Notes under the pieces: generated by a model
Told to the model about the DNA's origin: nothing
Seen by the model: the letters and a program-made list of their open reading frames with translations, nothing else
Databases searched by the model: none
In this document: positions 14,001 to 22,133 of the stretch, piece by piece
How the letters are laid out: each line of letters starts with the position of its first letter
Numbering within the stretch: position 1 is the first letter of the stretch
IMG/VR virus record: IMGVR_UViG_3300031999_000083
Span: 1 to 39,436 of that record
Source: a virus
Length of the DNA: 39,436 bases
Reading direction: 5' to 3' (one strand)
Translations under genes and position numbers: made by a program

Positions 14001-15994
14001 GCGAGTGCTAGACCGACGCTGACAATCCGGGGGAGGTTAATCTGGAGTTCCCGCACCGCCTTTTTGGACGCTGCGTGGTTCGCCACCTTGTCGGCGTCCG
14101 CTTGGGAGATGACGCTGGTGGCATAGCCCGTCTGCACTGAAGTCATCCCGTCCTGCGTCACTGTGGCAGTGCGGTTGGACACGTACACCGGGATGTCCGC
14201 TGAGAGGCGCGTGATGGCCTCCTCGAAGTCGTGGGAGTCTGCGGCTGCCCCGTCGAACCGTACGAAATTCTCGTCGGTCTCGTCCTCCTCAACGGCCCCG
14301 GAGACCTCTTTATTCGGGCTCACTGAGCCGCGCTGTCCCTGCGGGGGCTCGAAAAAGTACCTCAGCCCCTGCACCGCGCCCGGTCCAGAACCGACGATGA
14401 GAATCTGGAAGGACTCGTCGATGAACTCGGCCAGCGCCGATTCGATATCCGTCGAGGTCAGTGTCTCGGCTCCTGCCAAGTCCCGGGCGTCCTGCGTGCG
14501 GATGGTTCGGGTCTGCTTCTTCATCGCAAAAAGGGTGCTGTCGTATCGGAGGGCCGAGCCGGTGCGGATGGAGCCGCGTGACGCCTTAATTCGTTTGGTG
14601 AGGATGCGCTTATATCGGCCCCGGGAAGCCCCGGCCCAGAACACCGCGATATCCACGTCGCCCTCCAGCTCTTGGAGGAATACGTCCGCGTACCGAAAAG
14701 TTTTCAGTTGCAGCGGGAGCCCCGCGTCAACTCCACGGGATTCCAGATACCACGTAATCTCGCAGCCGTCGTCCAGCCGGTCGGGGGTGAAGCTCTCCCA
14801 CAACCGGGTCTCCCCGTCGTAGTCCTTCGAGAAGTGGAAGATTTCCTCGCTCCCTGCAAAGTTTCCGTACACCCACTGAAGGGGGCGGGTTCCCGTCCAG
14901 AAGCTATTCCACGCTGCCCCCGCCTTCTTTTCGGCAAGCTGAATCGGGGCGTTATCGAGCACCCACGTATGTCGGTTGTACTTGTCGCAGTACGGCACGC
15001 TGACAAGGAGGTAGTTCTCAAAGAAGGCCATCGCCACGCCAGTCAGGTCGGAGGAGAGTCGGGATTTGCTGTCCGCCATTTCGTTGTCGCGGTACGGAAG
15101 CACCGAGCTAACTTGGGTAACCCCCGCCGAGTCCAGCGAGGTGAGCCCGAAATTGGAATACCACCAGAGCAGCCCCAAGTGGGAAGTAATCGACCTATCC
15201 GATAGGCACCCAACCGCCGGGAAGAGCACCCGTTGAAAGTTGGGGGTCGAGTTCCACGTTTCCCGGTTCCGCACACCGCTCTGGATGAGCGACGTGGTGG
15301 AGCTGGTGAAGACGAGCAACTGGGCAATGCTGGAGTTCGGGACCTCCGCAAGTGCCGTGATTTCTCCCGGGAGTGTAAACGCTGATACCGTGGCGAAGTA
15401 GTCGGGCTCCCGGAAGGAAAACGGGTTGGCGATGTCCGACGCAAAAAGGTTCGCTCCGCGCGCTACCCAGAGCCGGTCCCCCGACCAAGCCATCACTCCC
15501 CCGAGCGGGATTGACCCCTCTCCCCGGTAGGTCTGCGCTGAGGTGCCGTCGTACACGGCGGGAGCCGAGAGCGCCCCGTCTTGGATTACCATCACGTTTC
15601 GGGGCGTGATGAGTGTGAGGGACCCGTCGTCGTTGTACTGGAGGCTCTGTTCGGCCTGCTGGAAGAAGAGCTGCCGGGCCTGCTCAGAAAAGGAAGCGCC
15701 CGACTCGACCGAAACCTCCCGGAACGGATACTGGCTCACGTACAGGACCCCGGCCACCGCATAGAGGAGCACCACGTTTCCCTGCTTTGGTCGGAACACC
15801 GCCGCCCCTTGGAAATTCCCGGAGGCTGCCGCAAATCGGCACCGATATCCGGGCCTGCACTGAACCACCCCGCCACGGTTCACCGTGTTCATACTTCGGG
15901 AAAAGTAGTCCGGTCCGAGTGAGCCGGGCTCGGACAGGGAGTCCATTCCGGAGAGGAACCGGACATCCAAATCTTCAATGCGGGGAGTCGCCAT
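13997..15994 (-). CDS. Tail nozzle protein (T7 gp12-like / P22 gp10-like position)
   Basis: This encodes 665 residues, mainly beta-strand in appearance. The N-terminal part (SRSMNTVNRGGVVQCRPGYR, AAVFRPKQGNVVLLYAVAG) resembles the start of short-tail nozzle proteins, which fold as a beta-propeller-like ring. Repeating strand-turn units with Trp and Asp follow (GGVMAWSGDRLWVARG, LLWWYSNFGLTSLDSAG). The insertion around residues 540-590 is acidic. Placement directly after the connector gene matches the gp11-gp12 order of T7-like and related phages. Start and stop overlap the neighbouring genes by one and four bases. It is likely the DNA exit channel. Confidence 0.65.
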   Translation of the reverse strand: MATPRIEDLDVRFLSGMDSLSEPGSLGPDYFSRSMNTVNRGGVVQCRPGYRCRFAAASGNFQGAAVFRPKQGNVVLLYAVAGVLYVSQYPFREVSVESGASFSEQARQLFFQQAEQSLQYNDDGSLTLITPRNVMVIQDGALSAPAVYDGTSAQTYRGEGSIPLGGVMAWSGDRLWVARGANLFASDIANPFSFREPDYFATVSAFTLPGEITALAEVPNSSIAQLLVFTSSTTSLIQSGVRNRETWNSTPNFQRVLFPAVGCLSDRSITSHLGLLWWYSNFGLTSLDSAGVTQVSSVLPYRDNEMADSKSRLSSDLTGVAMAFFENYLLVSVPYCDKYNRHTWVLDNAPIQLAEKKAGAAWNSFWTGTRPLQWVYGNFAGSEEIFHFSKDYDGETRLWESFTPDRLDDGCEITWYLESRGVDAGLPLQLKTFRYADVFLQELEGDVDIAVFWAGASRGRYKRILTKRIKASRGSIRTGSALRYDSTLFAMKKQTRTIRTQDARDLAGAETLTSTDIESALAEFIDESFQILIVGSGPGAVQGLRYFFEPPQGQRGSVSPNKEVSGAVEEDETDENFVRFDGAAADSHDFEEAITRLSADIPVYVSNRTATVTQDGMTSVQTGYATSVISQADADKVANHAASKKAVRELQINLPRIVSVGLALA

Positions 15995-16938
15995 TAGTCG
16001 AGGGTGTCGTACCTGTCAGAGATAGAGTTGCGGTCTTCTACCTGTATCGGAGAGCCGCCGACACCCGTGAGGGTGGCCTCGCGTTCCGTCAGCAACCGAG
16101 TAGCGTTCGCCTCGTACGCCTGCCCGTTCGCGAGGTCGGAGTCCCGGTAAAACTTCAGTGCGTGGAGCGCCAGTAGCAGCGCGGGCCGCGAATGTAGCAG
16201 AATCCGGTCATGCACGCTGCGAATCTGCGCGGTCCGCTTCCGGTAGCACAGCCGAATCCAACCGGAGCTGTTGTACACCTTCAGGCGGCGATACCGGGGA
16301 ACCGTTTCGTCGGGCTCGAACACCCCCAGAAGGGTGCCCGTTGAGGTGGAGCTGTCAAAGCTGGAGAGGCGGATATTCCCGGCTGTAACGTCCTTGACGA
16401 TACCCGTGATTCTGGAGATTGTGGGGGCTCCGTTCTCGGGGAGTGCGTACCCGTAGATGGTGGGAACGATGTAGCCGTCCTGCCACTCGGCACCGACCTT
16501 GGTCCGGAGCGGTCGGTTCTGTTCGTCAAACCCGAACACGCGGAGTTCTTTCCCGTCGTCCTCGGTGTTGTCGAGGAACGCCACGACCTTGGAGGGGCAC
16601 TTCAAATCCCGGTACACCGGATGGAGTCCCGAGTCGTCCCAAGTGTAGTCACACCGGGTCTGGAAATCGCCCGGACCGTTGAGGTGAAAGGAAAAGAGCT
16701 GGTCGTGACCGAGCGACGGGTGCCCGCCGATATTGCAAGCCAGCACCGTCTCGACCTCGCGCGGGAGCGTAACGCACCCGCTGTCGATGCAGAGGTCTAC
16801 GAACCCAACAAGCGGGTCAATCTCACCCTTCTGCGCGAGCAGCTCCACCGCGTCGGTAATCCAGAGGAATAGCTTTTCCTCCTTGTTGAATCCGAGGATG
16901 GTCTTTGCGTCGTCGATGATGTGCGAAGCTAGAAACAT
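15994..16938 (-). CDS. Head-tail connector/adaptor protein (T7 gp11-like position)
   Basis: This encodes 314 residues. The N-terminal helical part (DDAKTILGFNKEEKLFLWIT, then ELLAQKGEIDP) and the C-terminal helical part (LLALHALKFYRDSDLANGQA) flank a beta-rich core. This is the usual arrangement of podovirus tail-tube A/adaptor proteins, which form the ring between portal and nozzle. One of the few clear Shine-Dalgarno sequences in this window (GGAGGA) lies 7 bases before the ATG, within the 3' end of the acidic gene, suggesting high expression. The one-base overlap with the nozzle gene supports joint synthesis. Confidence 0.65.
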   Translation of the reverse strand: MFLASHIIDDAKTILGFNKEEKLFLWITDAVELLAQKGEIDPLVGFVDLCIDSGCVTLPREVETVLACNIGGHPSLGHDQLFSFHLNGPGDFQTRCDYTWDDSGLHPVYRDLKCPSKVVAFLDNTEDDGKELRVFGFDEQNRPLRTKVGAEWQDGYIVPTIYGYALPENGAPTISRITGIVKDVTAGNIRLSSFDSSTSTGTLLGVFEPDETVPRYRRLKVYNSSGWIRLCYRKRTAQIRSVHDRILLHSRPALLLALHALKFYRDSDLANGQAYEANATRLLTEREATLTGVGGSPIQVEDRNSISDRYDTLD

Positions 16939-17270
16939 TAGTCGTCCTCCCCATCGTCGGCCTCTTTGGCAAGTTTGTCAAGGGCGTCTCCCGAATCCTC
17001 CTTCGTCTCGTCCTCGGTGCTCTCCACTTCGCAGATTTCTTGGACCTCAAGCTCCACCGAGTAGTCGGTCTTCCCGTCGCAAGTGGATTTGGTCTCGCTG
17101 AGCTTCTTAAACTTGAGCGTAATCTCCCCCGACTCCGGGAGGGACACCTTGACGCCCGAGATGTAGAGCGATGGGTAGTGGACCTTCGAGTCGTCTTCCG
17201 ACTCCTTCGGCATGGCCATCATGGAGTGGTCGGACTTTTTACCTAGGTCGATGGGATATTTCTGTTGCAT
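16938..17270 (-). CDS. Small acidic head protein, possible capsid-stabilising protein
   Basis: This encodes 110 residues. The core (HYPSLYISGVKVSLPESGEI, then LKFKKL and SVELEVQEI) is a compact beta fold resembling small phage capsid staple or cement proteins. The C-terminus is strongly acidic (about residues 83-110). It lies between a collagen-like fiber gene and the connector gene. Assignment to a staple or cement family is by pattern memory and is tentative. It may instead be a chaperone-like or scaffold-like acidic factor. Start and stop are fixed by neighbours at 2 bases and by overlap. Confidence 0.45.
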   Translation of the reverse strand: MQQKYPIDLGKKSDHSMMAMPKESEDDSKVHYPSLYISGVKVSLPESGEITLKFKKLSETKSTCDGKTDYSVELEVQEICEVESTEDETKEDSGDALDKLAKEADDGEDD

Positions 17271-17272
17271 AT

Positions 17273-18493
17273 TTAGGCGATTTTTCGGACAGCGTAGGCG
17301 GCAATCTCAATCGGATTGAGAGCATTCTCCCACCAAAAGTTGACGGTGTCGATTACCCCGGGGGTTTCCGTGGTAGTTCCCGCGAAGTCGTTTCCCGTGT
17401 GAGTGGTCATCTGAAGGGGGAAGTCCGCCGCAACGGAGAGTATCGGCGTGAGCATCATCTCTTGAAACAGAGATCGGGTAACGTGAAATTCCCCTTTGGC
17501 ATTGGAGTTCGGCGCGGAGGCTGCGAAGGAGTACAGGACCGACGTGGCCCCGGTGAAGACTGGCCGAATAATCTCCACCATGTAGCAGCAGAGATACCCC
17601 TCCGTGGACGGAGCGGTCATCTTGGCGGAGGTGAATGACCCGACCATTCCGTTGTCGACACCCCCCACCCGTCGGACGGGTTCGTAGGCACCGTGAAGGA
17701 ACGTCGAGTTCTGCGTGTTCGCAGCCAGAGTGAAGTCGTCGTTCGTCCCGCCGTCAAACCCCCCAACCACGCTCACCGAGTTCGTACAGGTCGCTGCCCC
17801 CGCTCCGTACATGAGCGTAGTACCGCTGCAAGCTCCGAGCGAGTACTGGCTCGCGAAAGTAGCCGCCCCGTTGATGCGGATGAGGAGCCCGATGCGAATT
17901 GTATTCCACTTCCCGAGCCACGGCATCTTCCGTCCGAACTCTCCGGGGCCGGTGAGTGAGAGCCGATTCTGGGCTAGCGAGCCGTGCGTGGTTCGAGAGA
18001 CAATGGTTCCGTTCGTTACTACCCCGTTGGCTCCCCATCCGACTCCGCCGTTGAGGGTCGCGATAGCGCCCGCTGAGTAGGACTCGATGTAGTCGAGACA
18101 GAATCCGTCGTAGTCTCCGAGCTTAGTGTCGGTGATGCCCGAGATGGACCCGGCTGGACCCGTTGCGCCGGTTGCGCCTGCTGCGCCATTGGCACCCGCT
18201 GCACCCGCTGCGCCCGTTGCGCCCGCTGCGCCCGTTGCGCCCGCTGCGCCCGTTGCGCCCGCTGCGCCCGCTGCGCCCGTTGCGCCCGCTGCGCCTGCGG
18301 GTCCAGTAGGACCGACGGAACCAGCTCCTCCCGGACCGGCGGGGCCTTGAGGCCCGACAGGACCTTGAGCTCCCAACACTGCGGGAGCGACCTTCTTAGT
18401 CTCAAAAGTGCCGTTCCCTTGGTCTACCGCCATGAGCAGAAATCCATCAGGAGAACTGCTCAGCTCAGTAGGATATTCAGAAATCTTTGCCAT
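17273..18493 (-). CDS. Collagen-like fiber protein with globular C-terminal head
   Basis: This encodes 406 residues. The N-terminal anchor (MAKISEYPTELSSSPDGFLL) is followed from ~45 to ~125 by a Gly-X-Y collagen tract dominated by Gly-Ala-Ala/Thr and Gly-Pro-Ala. The remaining ~280 residues form a beta-rich head (GFCLDYIESYSAGAIATLNG, then KWNTIRIGLLIRINGAATF). The arrangement of anchor, triple-helical stalk and head is typical of phage collagen-like fibers and predicts trimers. The gene has a good Shine-Dalgarno (AAGGTG) before its ATG. Thr in the GAT triplets could be O-glycosylation sites, by analogy with bacterial collagen-like BclA. This is inference. Confidence 0.75.
   Translation of the reverse strand: MAKISEYPTELSSSPDGFLLMAVDQGNGTFETKKVAPAVLGAQGPVGPQGPAGPGGAGSVGPTGPAGAAGATGAAGAAGATGAAGATGAAGATGAAGAAGANGAAGATGATGPAGSISGITDTKLGDYDGFCLDYIESYSAGAIATLNGGVGWGANGVVTNGTIVSRTTHGSLAQNRLSLTGPGEFGRKMPWLGKWNTIRIGLLIRINGAATFASQYSLGACSGTTLMYGAGAATCTNSVSVVGGFDGGTNDDFTLAANTQNSTFLHGAYEPVRRVGGVDNGMVGSFTSAKMTAPSTEGYLCCYMVEIIRPVFTGATSVLYSFAASAPNSNAKGEFHVTRSLFQEMMLTPILSVAADFPLQMTTHTGNDFAGTTTETPGVIDTVNFWWENALNPIEIAAYAVRKIA
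18210..18290. repeat. 9-bp tandem repeat (9 copies) in collagen-like gene
   Basis: GCGCCCGCT and GCGCCCGTT units alternate nine times. On the minus strand they encode Gly-Ala-Ala/Thr. The unit is nearly identical to the repeat at 94-165 in another collagen-like gene. Confidence 0.9.
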
Positions 18494-18494
18494 A

Positions 18495-18713
18495 TTACAC
18501 CTTCAAGTCGTCGTAGATAAAACCGTTGGTTAACTCGTCTTTCACTGCCAGCCCGTCCTCGTCTTGGAGTACATCTTCGGACCCCGGGTTTGAGACCGCC
18601 CGAGTGAGCGGTACCCTCGGGACCCGGTGGAGTTCTTTGATGCCTTCCGGGGAGTCGCAACAGTCCGAGGTGAGCTCGGCGTTGGTATCGCGAATCGTCG
18701 GAAGGTTGTTCAT
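18495..18713 (-). CDS. Small hypothetical protein, 72 residues
   Basis: This encodes 72 residues beginning MNNLPTIRDTNAELTSDCCD and ending NGFIYDDLKV. It lies between the two collagen-like fiber genes with a one-base gap on each side, so it is likely part of the same operon. The composition is polar and mixed, with two adjacent Cys and no signal peptide or membrane segment. No family is recognised. Its location suggests a fiber-assembly or minor structural role. Confidence 0.55.
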   Translation of the reverse strand: MNNLPTIRDTNAELTSDCCDSPEGIKELHRVPRVPLTRAVSNPGSEDVLQDEDGLAVKDELTNGFIYDDLKV

Positions 18714-18714
18714 C

Positions 18715-19815
18715 TTAGGAGAGCTTCACGTACATAATCGCGGAGCCCGTCACGTTGATAGTCTGGGTTATCGTGGCAGAGTTGCTGGAGGCGTAGAGCT
18801 GAATCACATTGTTCGCCGCTGCGGTCGTCACCAGCCCGAGGCACCACCTCTGGTGAGGATTTATACTACCGTCCACCGTGCTCGAAAAGGTCTCGGAAGC
18901 CGAGACGTCGGTAGCTGTCGTGGAGTTGTAGAGCTTGAAGGACCAGAGGCGGGTCGCTCCCGAGTTCTGGATTCCGCCAATCTGGGCGATGACTAGATAC
19001 GTCCCGGCTGTCGGGAGGGTGACTTCCAAATCGTTAGCCCCGAAGTCCACCTTCGCGTAGGAGGTCGTCATCACGTAGTCCGTGGGTCCTCCGGTCACCG
19101 TAGAGTTCTGGTTGGTAACCGCCGTGCCCGCTGCTCCGGTCACACCTGTGGGGCCGACTGCCCCCGTGGCTCCAGTGGCTCCCGTTGGGCCGATGGCTCC
19201 TGTGGCCCCCGTTGGGCCTGCGGGGCCCGTAACGGTGAGACCGCGCGGTCCGGTGGGTAGGACGAGGGTTCCCGGGGTAACTGTCACCACCGGAATGGCG
19301 ATGAGCTCCACGAGGGTCGTGAAAACGGTGGTGCTCTGGAAAATCTGGTCCACCAGTAGCCAACCGACGCCCGGGACGAAAATGGTCTGACCCTCCGACA
19401 CTACGAGGCTCGGAATGATATTAAACTGGCTGATGGGGCTCCCGACCGTGGGAGCCGTGAAGGAGGTGGTGACAACCGTGTAGGCGTTGTTGCCCGGAAC
19501 ACCTGCGGCACCCGCCGCGCCTTGCGGCCCGACCAACCCGACAATGCCCTCGTCGAAGAGCCGCAGAAAGTAGCACGCCAGACCCTCGGTGGAGCCCCGG
19601 GGGTTACCGGGAAGCCCGATGTCTAGGCTGCACGGAAGAGTCCAAGTGACCGCTCCGTTCACCTCGGTCTTCGTGACGTCCCCGAAGAACTGCTGGGAAA
19701 AATTCTCAATCTGAGAGGGCAACGACTCAGCATCCGCGCTGTTCGTCGGGCAGGACCCACACGGCACGCAGCCCGAGTTATTGTTCTCCGTACCGTTGGT
19801 GCAATCGCAAGACAT
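18715..19815 (-). CDS. Collagen-like fiber with TNF/C1q-like C-terminal domain
   Basis: This encodes 366 residues from the ATG at 19815. The frame stays open upstream to 20091, but that stretch is out of frame with and overlapped by the lipoprotein gene. The N-terminus is Cys-rich (MSCDCTNGTENN, then CVPCGSC), which could give metal- or disulfide-linked anchoring. A short Gly-X-Y piece at ~115 and a longer one at ~190-235 (GPAGPTGATGAIGPTGATG) form the stalk. The final ~130 residues look like a C1q/TNF jelly roll: MTTSYAKVDFGANDLEVTLP, TAGTYLVIAQIGG, AIMYVKLS. Such heads trimerise and bind ligands. The fold is inferred from the strand pattern. Confidence 0.7.
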   Translation of the reverse strand: MSCDCTNGTENNNSGCVPCGSCPTNSADAESLPSQIENFSQQFFGDVTKTEVNGAVTWTLPCSLDIGLPGNPRGSTEGLACYFLRLFDEGIVGLVGPQGAAGAAGVPGNNAYTVVTTSFTAPTVGSPISQFNIIPSLVVSEGQTIFVPGVGWLLVDQIFQSTTVFTTLVELIAIPVVTVTPGTLVLPTGPRGLTVTGPAGPTGATGAIGPTGATGATGAVGPTGVTGAAGTAVTNQNSTVTGGPTDYVMTTSYAKVDFGANDLEVTLPTAGTYLVIAQIGGIQNSGATRLWSFKLYNSTTATDVSASETFSSTVDGSINPHQRWCLGLVTTAAANNVIQLYASSNSATITQTINVTGSAIMYVKLS

Positions 19816-19817
19816 AA

Positions 19818-20411
19818 TTATTTGGCGCGGTCGTCGATTCCGTCTCGGTTGGCATCCACGAACCCCTGCAACCTGCCGTGGCGGTGGGAGAACCAGTAGA
19901 GCACTGCTGCGCCGACGGCGACGCCCATGATGACGAGCTCGTTCCCGACGATTAGGGTGGGGAGGACAATCATAGCCAGACCCGACAGCGCGATGACCGC
20001 GCTGGTGGTCACGCTGCCCCCGACAATGACCTTGAGAGGCGGGTAGGCGAAGCTGGCCGCGCCGAATAGGAAGACCAGAGTGCCCACCCATACGACGCCC
20101 TTCAGGGCCCCGAGCTTTGCTCCGATTTCGCGAGCGGTATCCTTCTGGGCTGGGCCGATGACCGTGGTAATCTCCTCGGTCGTGACCTTGGCCTCCCGGG
20201 GTACCGTCCCGCCGTTTCCGATATTCGGTTCCGAGACCGTGCGTTTATACAACTGGGTTGTAGTTCCGTGCGGGTTCTGGGACTGCTGGACGTTGCCAGC
20301 GGTGCCCGAGCTGGACACAAAGCCCGACCGACCCGGTTTCAAAGGCATGACCCCGCACCCGGTCACTAGGACCGAGAGCAGGGCGGAAAGAAGCAGGTAA
20401 CGAGCTTTCAT
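19818..20411 (-). CDS. Membrane lipoprotein, possible lysis-related factor
   Basis: This encodes 197 residues from the ATG at 20411, fixed by an ATGA overlap with the preceding gene. The N-terminus is a lipoprotein signal peptide (MKARYLLLSALLSVLV) with lipobox V16-T-G-C19. The mature part starts with a polar linker, then two to three hydrophobic segments (about residues 105-170) and a short basic/acidic tail containing DANRDGIDD, which resembles a calcium-binding loop. The holin-like gene next to it suggests lysis or membrane remodelling. The multiple membrane spans argue against a classical spanin. No family is recognised. Confidence 0.5.
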   Translation of the reverse strand: MKARYLLLSALLSVLVTGCGVMPLKPGRSGFVSSSGTAGNVQQSQNPHGTTTQLYKRTVSEPNIGNGGTVPREAKVTTEEITTVIGPAQKDTAREIGAKLGALKGVVWVGTLVFLFGAASFAYPPLKVIVGGSVTTSAVIALSGLAMIVLPTLIVGNELVIMGVAVGAAVLYWFSHRHGRLQGFVDANRDGIDDRAK

Positions 20412-20611
20412 TTCTTGCGACGGATGGACTTGGCCACACTCCGACACTTGAGAGAGATGTACACGATGGTCGCAACGGCAACCCCAAACTGACCGAAAAG
20501 CACGAGTACTTTCAGTACGGGCTCCCCGATGTCCAGTATCCAGTTGGTGCTCGGGGCACCGAACCCGAGGACCGAGGCCGAGAATACCTTGAAGTTGTCA
20601 GTTGTCCACAT
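20408..20611 (-). CDS. Small membrane protein, holin-like
   Basis: This encodes 67 residues from the ATG at 20611. The sequence has one to two hydrophobic helices (about residues 25-55) and a strongly basic C-terminal end (SIRRKK). That size and charge pattern is common in phage holins. It overlaps the lipoprotein start by ATGA, so the two are translated together. No endolysin gene is recognised nearby, so the lysis role is uncertain. A longer start at 20668 is possible but would include a hairpin-forming segment. Confidence 0.45.
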   Translation of the reverse strand: MWTTDNFKVFSASVLGFGAPSTNWILDIGEPVLKVLVLFGQFGVAVATIVYISLKCRSVAKSIRRKK

Positions 20612-20646
20612 GATTAGTTGGGTCCGCAATGTTTTCCTGAAGAGCC

Positions 20647-20666
20647 GCCCGGCTTCCGTGCCGGGC
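20647..20666 (-). other. 7-bp hairpin between capsid and holin-like genes
   Basis: On the minus strand, GCCCGGC, a six-base loop and GCCGGGC form a strong stem 23-42 bases after the capsid stop codon. No T-run follows, so it is a poor intrinsic terminator. It may slow RNA decay of the highly expressed capsid transcript or reduce read-through. Confidence 0.5.
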
Positions 20667-20688
20667 AACCCACGAACTGACCAAACTC

Positions 20689-21957
20689 TTAGCAGACGCC
20701 TACGGTGCCGAACTGGTCGCCACCCGTGTAGGTGCTGGAGCTAAGCACATCGCAATCGGGGAGGCCGATGTCGTACGTGCAGCGTTTGTAGATAATGGGG
20801 CAGATGTGCTGCGGGCGCTGCGGCTGGTAGGCGCGAGTAATCTGATACTTGTGCCAACCGTAGTCGCCGAACACGTTGCAGTCGTTATCGACGTGGTAAT
20901 GCCAGTCGAGCTCGCCCATGTGGAGCTGCGGCGCGAACTTGAAGGAGCCCTCGCCGACATAACGCTCCGGGACGAGGCGTTTGAAGGAGTTGTCCGCGAT
21001 GAGGAAGCCAATCTCGTACGGGGCAGTGAGCCACGCCGGATTGACCTTTGCGTAGGCAGTGTTCTTGCTCGCATTGGAGACAATCACCACCGGGTCAACC
21101 AGAGCCGGAACACCCGAGCCCGAGATGGAAGACGCACGCAGCGGGCGTTGGTCCACACCGAAGGTGATGCCACGGTACGCGGCTGCCGTCTCGAAGGAGT
21201 ATGCCGTGAGGCTCTGCTCGCCGAACTTGAAGGAGCCGTTGGTGAGCGCGATGAGCACTTCCTTCACGCCGGTTTCATTGCGAAAAGACTCGATGATGTC
21301 CGAGCTGCCGATGAACCGGAACATGCCGCCGTTACCCTCGCCGAAGGTTTCCGCGAACAGCGCCTCTTTCATGTAGCGCGCAATCGCGTGCAGCGCCTTG
21401 AAGGAGACCGGACCCGTGGGGTTCAGCGGGGTGAACTTGACGCCGATATCCGTTTCGCTGCCGCCCGTAAACAGCGAGTTGAAGTCGTATCCCTTGGTCG
21501 CGTTGAACTTGGAGGCGGAGCGCAGATAGAGCTGCGCGCGGACGTCCGAGTTGACGTACTGAGTCACGAGCTTCTTCATGCTGTCCTCGGCAGAGAGGTA
21601 GCTGGACTTGAAGGCTGCGTAGCCTTTCTTCACGCACACGCGAGGACCGAAGCCACGCTTCGATTCGAGACGAGCCGTAAAATCGACGGCGTCCGTGAGG
21701 TCTTGAAGACCGACGGTGCCGCAAAGTTCGGTGTCGCAGACGAAGGTCGGCAGGGCGAGAGAGTCGCCGGGGGCCGCCTGCATCTGGACGGAGTTGCGGA
21801 TTTCGTCAGAGACGCCAGACGGGAAGGTGCCGCCGCCGATGACGTTGATGAAGGGGGAGTTGGCCGCGAGGGACTTGGCGATTGTGCCAGTGAGGCGCGA
21901 AGTGTCCTTGCGAGCGATATCCGAGAGGGTTGCGGGAGTGAGACATTGACCGGCCAT
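20689..21957 (-). CDS. Major capsid protein
   Basis: This encodes 422 residues. Its size, its place after the scaffold and portal genes, and its sequence pattern identify it as the major capsid protein. Particularly suggestive are SPFINVIGGGTFPSGVSDEI near the N-terminus, the middle part (YMKEALFAETFGEGNGGMFR), the C-terminal HMGELDWHYHVDNDCNVFG, and a Cys-rich end (CPIIYKRCTYDIGLPDCDV). The fold is presumably HK97-like, as in other tailed phages. The gene has a ~140-base leader with several possible hairpins. A purine-rich AAGAAAGA lies within one of them, upstream of the ATG. Confidence 0.85.
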   Translation of the reverse strand: MAGQCLTPATLSDIARKDTSRLTGTIAKSLAANSPFINVIGGGTFPSGVSDEIRNSVQMQAAPGDSLALPTFVCDTELCGTVGLQDLTDAVDFTARLESKRGFGPRVCVKKGYAAFKSSYLSAEDSMKKLVTQYVNSDVRAQLYLRSASKFNATKGYDFNSLFTGGSETDIGVKFTPLNPTGPVSFKALHAIARYMKEALFAETFGEGNGGMFRFIGSSDIIESFRNETGVKEVLIALTNGSFKFGEQSLTAYSFETAAAYRGITFGVDQRPLRASSISGSGVPALVDPVVIVSNASKNTAYAKVNPAWLTAPYEIGFLIADNSFKRLVPERYVGEGSFKFAPQLHMGELDWHYHVDNDCNVFGDYGWHKYQITRAYQPQRPQHICPIIYKRCTYDIGLPDCDVLSSSTYTGGDQFGTVGVC

Positions 21958-21958
21958 A

Positions 21959-22096
21959 AACTAAAATCTTTCTTGGACCCCCCAAAGGGGTCGGGTTAAC
22001 TTGTGCCACAGGGGGTTGTGGCGGACCTTGCCTCGCGAGCCAACCGAGACATTTAGGCTCAAGTCCTTCCCGGAACGTGGAAAGAAGATTTTAGTT
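21959..22096 (-). promoter_or_regulatory. Structured leader of the capsid mRNA
   Basis: The ~140-base leader of the capsid gene contains a perfect 12-bp inverted repeat, AACTAAAATCTT (21959-21970) against its complement (22085-22096), which would pair start-proximal RNA with the 5' region. Two small hairpins lie inside, GACCCC/GGGGTC (21976-21992) and GCCACA/TGTGGC (22005-22022). The closing helix would partly sequester the AAGAAAGA segment close to the ATG. A regulatory or stabilising RNA is inferred. Confidence 0.45.
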
Positions 22097-22103
22097 CCAT
22101 TTT

Positions 22104-22133
22104 AATATCTGTGCCAAGTTGTCCCGATGTCAA
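22104..22133 (-). promoter_or_regulatory. Putative capsid promoter, TTGACA-N18-GATATT
   Basis: On the minus strand, TTGACA (22133-22128) overlaps the TGA stop of the upstream glycosyltransferase. GATATT (22109-22104) follows after 18 bases, and the capsid start is ~147 bases downstream. A dedicated promoter for the capsid gene would make sense, but spacing is slightly long. Confidence 0.35.

Noticed and set aside
19816-20091. Extended start of the second collagen-like gene
   Set aside because: The added 92 residues are Arg-rich and lie in the lipoprotein gene; ATG 19815 follows the lipoprotein stop closely.
20647-20666. Intrinsic terminator after the capsid gene
   Set aside because: Strong stem, but there is no T-run on either side of it in the direction of transcription.
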